The position numbers and the translations under genes were made by a program. Source: Chloropicon primus (lineage: Eukaryota; Chlorophyta; Chloropicophyceae; Chloropicales; Chloropicaceae). From it: 64,000 nt of DNA. The stretch spans positions 1 through 64,000 of the forward strand of contig CP060772.1 in NCBI GenBank assembly GCA_023205875.1, given 5' to 3'. The number at the start of each line of letters is the position of its first letter. Position 1 is the first letter of the stretch. The notes below the pieces were generated by a model. It searched no databases and was not told where the DNA came from. It worked only from the letters and a program-made list of their open reading frames with translations. Below are positions 62,069 to 64,000 of the stretch, one piece after another.

Positions 62069-63236
62069 ATGACAGCCAGAGTATGGAAGACTCAAGCGGT
62101 GAACTCGTGCTGGAGTTCTAGCCTTTTGGCCCAGGAGAAGGGAGTGGCGCCCCTCAAGGTGTTCACCAGCTCTCCCTCGTTCCTTCCTGCGAGGAACACG
62201 AGCGAGGAGAAGGCAACTTGGGTGGAAGCGGAGGAGGATGAAGTGGCGGCGGTCCCTAGAGCAAGCCAAGGCGTTGGGACCATGGCTTGCCTCATCAAAC
62301 GCTTCAGGGAGTCGCCCCCCTTGTCGAAAGAGAGGAGGGAGGGCGGCGCTCTCGAGTCGCTCCCCGCCTTCTGGTGGAGGGAAGAGAGCCAGCGTCACAT
62401 CCAGGAAGCTGTCAAGGAGGAGGAAGCTGTCAAGGAGGAGGAAGAAGAAGAAGAAGAAGAAGAAGAAGAGGTGATCCAGGAGGAGGAGGTGGAGGTGGAG
62501 GAGGAGGAAGGCAGCGCGCCCTCGTCGGGGAGGGAGGACCTCCTGAGGGACCTGCAGACCATGTTCGACTTGGCAGAGGGGGAGGACATTCTCCAGGCCT
62601 GGAGGAAGAGAAACAGGCTCCTGCTGCAGAAGCGTGGCTTGATGAGAATGGAAGAAGAAGAGGAGGAAGAAGAAGAGGAAGAGGAAGAAGAGGAGGAGGA
62701 GGCGTCCCCGAGCGGGAAGGGTGATGGTGGTGGCGAGGTCGATGGGATCATGGAATCGGGCTACAGGGGCTTCATCGACAAGCTTCGGAGGCGGCTCGGG
62801 ATGCTCGAGTATGAAGGGGAGGTATTATCGGGGATCGAGACGAAGGAGGAGGACCTGCTTGTGGAGGAGGACCTGCTTGTGGAGGAGGAGGCCCAAGATG
62901 ACGAGGAAGAAGAGGAGGAGGACCCCGCGGACAGGAGGAGGAGGAGGAGTGTGACATTATCGGGGATCGAGACGAAGGAGGAGGATCCCGCGGACAGGAG
63001 GAGGAGGGCTGTTCCAGCCACGAGCAGCATTGAGCCCCTGCTGGAGCAAGTCGTGCACGAGCACCTGTTCAGCTTCAGCTTGCCTGCCGACCCCCTGGTG
63101 GAGGAGGAGAAGAATTCCCCTGGGTTGTTGAGCCCCGAGCGCCTCCTCGAGATGAAGGAGTACGACTCGGACAAGGTGGTGTTGATGCTCAAGGAGAGGA
63201 TCCTTTCGCTCCAGAAATCCATGAGCGACAGCACCG

Positions 63237-63271
<35 letters not shown>

Positions 63272-63295
63272 GGAGAAGAAGGTGGACGACGATGA
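62069..63295 (+). CDS. Glu-rich repeat protein of unknown function
   Basis: The ATG at 62069 gives 408 residues. The N terminus (MTARVWKTQAVNSCWSSSLL) is Ser/Ala/Arg-rich and poor in acid, compatible with an organelle presequence. The rest has poly-Glu tracts, encoded by GAA/GAG microsatellites, that separate helical blocks (REDLLRDLQTMFDLAEGEDI, YRGFIDKLRRRLGMLEYEGE, VVLMLKERILSLQKSMSDST). A block LSGIETKEED is repeated, as is EDPADRRRR, and the protein ends in poly-Gln. The helical blocks argue for a real gene. An ATG at 62281 is an alternative start. No family recognised. Confidence 0.5.
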
Positions 63296-63392
63296 AATCA
63301 TCGTGGCCGTCATGATCATCCAGCGGACCAGGAGCAGGCTTGCGTGTGCGTGCGTGTAAGTTTGTGTGTGTGGGAGAGAAAGTCGAATCATA

Positions 63393-63434
<42 letters not shown>

Positions 63435-63572
63435 CCAGAGCTCGTCTCGCTCGCTCGCTCGTTCGTGATAATGATAATGAATACAATATATATATATATA
63501 TAAAACGGTCGGTTTTCGGTTTCCGGGCTTTATCGGATTTTTCCATGCTCGTCCATGCTCGCCCTTTTTCAA
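63296..63572. other. Short gap with two (TA)n runs
   Basis: (TA)n runs lie at about 63397-63426 and 63486-63502 between convergent gene 3' ends. A GTGTGTG stretch precedes the first. Nothing else seen. Confidence 0.6.
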
Positions 63573-64000
63573 TCAAGGGTATCTTGGGTAGCTGCTCTGA
63601 GAGGGCATCCCGTGAGGGGGGGGCTGCACGTTCGGATCGAAGGTCCCGGGGGGCGCCTGCATCTGCATCATGGGGTTGTGCATGGAGCCGGACTGGTGGC
63701 CGTACGCCATCATGTACCTCTGCTGGACGTCGCCGTGCGGCATGGCCCCGCCGACCGGGAGCATCTGCCCCATGGCAGGCTGCTGCTTGGCGCTGGCCGA
63801 GGCCGACATGCTCCCCATCTGCATCCTCGGGCTCCCCATCATTTGCATCTCCTGCATGGGGATCGAAGAGACAACTGTCGGGTTGCTCCCGTCCCCGACC
63901 GCGGTGGGCGTCCCCGGCGCGGCCGCACCGGGCTGGTTCGGGGGGATCCCGCTGGCCGCCGGGGGGGGCGTGACCGCCGGCCTGTTCACGTACTCGCACA
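63573..64000 (-). CDS. C-terminal part of a Met/Gln/Pro-rich protein, runs off the right edge
   Basis: The stop is at 63573-63575 and the frame is open to the window edge, so only the last 141 residues or so are seen, starting CEYVNRPAVTPPPAASGIPP. No start codon is in view. The part is of low complexity, rich in Met, Gln, Pro, Ser and Gly (MQEMQMMGSPRMQMGSMSAS, QQRYMMAYGHQSG), like tails of transcription cofactors or RNA-binding proteins. The family cannot be told without the upstream part. Confidence 0.6.
   Translation of the reverse strand, partial: CEYVNRPAVTPPPAASGIPPNQPGAAAPGTPTAVGDGSNPTVVSSIPMQEMQMMGSPRMQMGSMSASASAKQQPAMGQMLPVGGAMPHGDVQQRYMMAYGHQSGSMHNPMMQMQAPPGTFDPNVQPPPHGMPSQSSYPRYP

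Overview
This window is eukaryotic nuclear DNA from one end of a chromosome. It opens with degenerate C-rich telomeric repeats (CCTAAA and CCTAAAA types) followed by a 198-bp subtelomeric satellite. The genes are compact. Introns are few, short and of the GT-AG type, mostly within the first codons. The gene set has eukaryotic eL15, an eukaryotic-type asparaginyl-tRNA synthetase, kinesin-7, TMEM33/Pom33, an axonemal inner-arm dynein light chain, a plastid protein otherwise known from plants, and a plant-type AP2 domain. This points to a green alga, probably a small prasinophyte-like or core chlorophyte that has or once had flagella. I cannot name the species from sequence alone.

Layout: 1-1650 telomere, satellite and unassigned DNA. 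1651-3969 (-) membrane GT25-type glycosyltransferase. 4713-6656 (-) leucine-rich-repeat protein with a FAM194-like half (two exons). 8999-12772 (+) kinesin-7. 13058-13306 (-) small DPY30-motif protein. 14216-15589 (+) secreted protein of unknown role. 15630-16250 ATC-rich minisatellite. 16466-17062 (+) protein C10 (C12orf57) homologue. 17355-18928 (-) TMEM33/Pom33 (four exons).

19516-25553 is a rearranged block. A roughly 1.86-kb segment holding the 3' part of a GDPD-like gene and the 5' part of a methyltransferase gene is present twice as a direct repeat. Between the copies lies about 1.08 kb of unrelated DNA coding for a secreted Cys/Pro-rich protein. Each parent gene survives intact once: GDPD on the left and an AP2-containing methyltransferase on the right. 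The other two copies are broken.

Then follow dynein light chain p28/DNALI1 (-), a GAF-GAF phosphodiesterase (+), AsnRS (-), eL15 (+), a small unknown protein (+), the molybdenum insertase CNX1E/MoeA (-) and an At4g37920-like plastid protein (+).

41125-60699 (+) is one 6,431-residue gene (three exons). It encodes a type I membrane giant with a signal peptide, four IPT/TIG domains, about ten cadherin-like beta-sandwich domains, about 26 filamin-like repeats, a REJ/PKD-like part, one transmembrane helix and a short acidic tail. To its right lie a block of degenerate TTTAGG-type interstitial telomeric sequence, a two-copy 196-bp repeat, a Glu-rich repeat protein, and the 3' end of a Met/Gln/Pro-rich gene that leaves the window.

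The genes are independent eukaryotic transcription units, not an operon. Four of them (dynein light chain p28, the LRR/FAM194-like protein, the DPY30 protein, the GAF phosphodiesterase) fit a flagellar programme, and the giant surface protein could fit it too. That link is inference. All gene models were made by reading the sequence; splice sites were chosen by GT-AG signals, frame continuity and family similarity.
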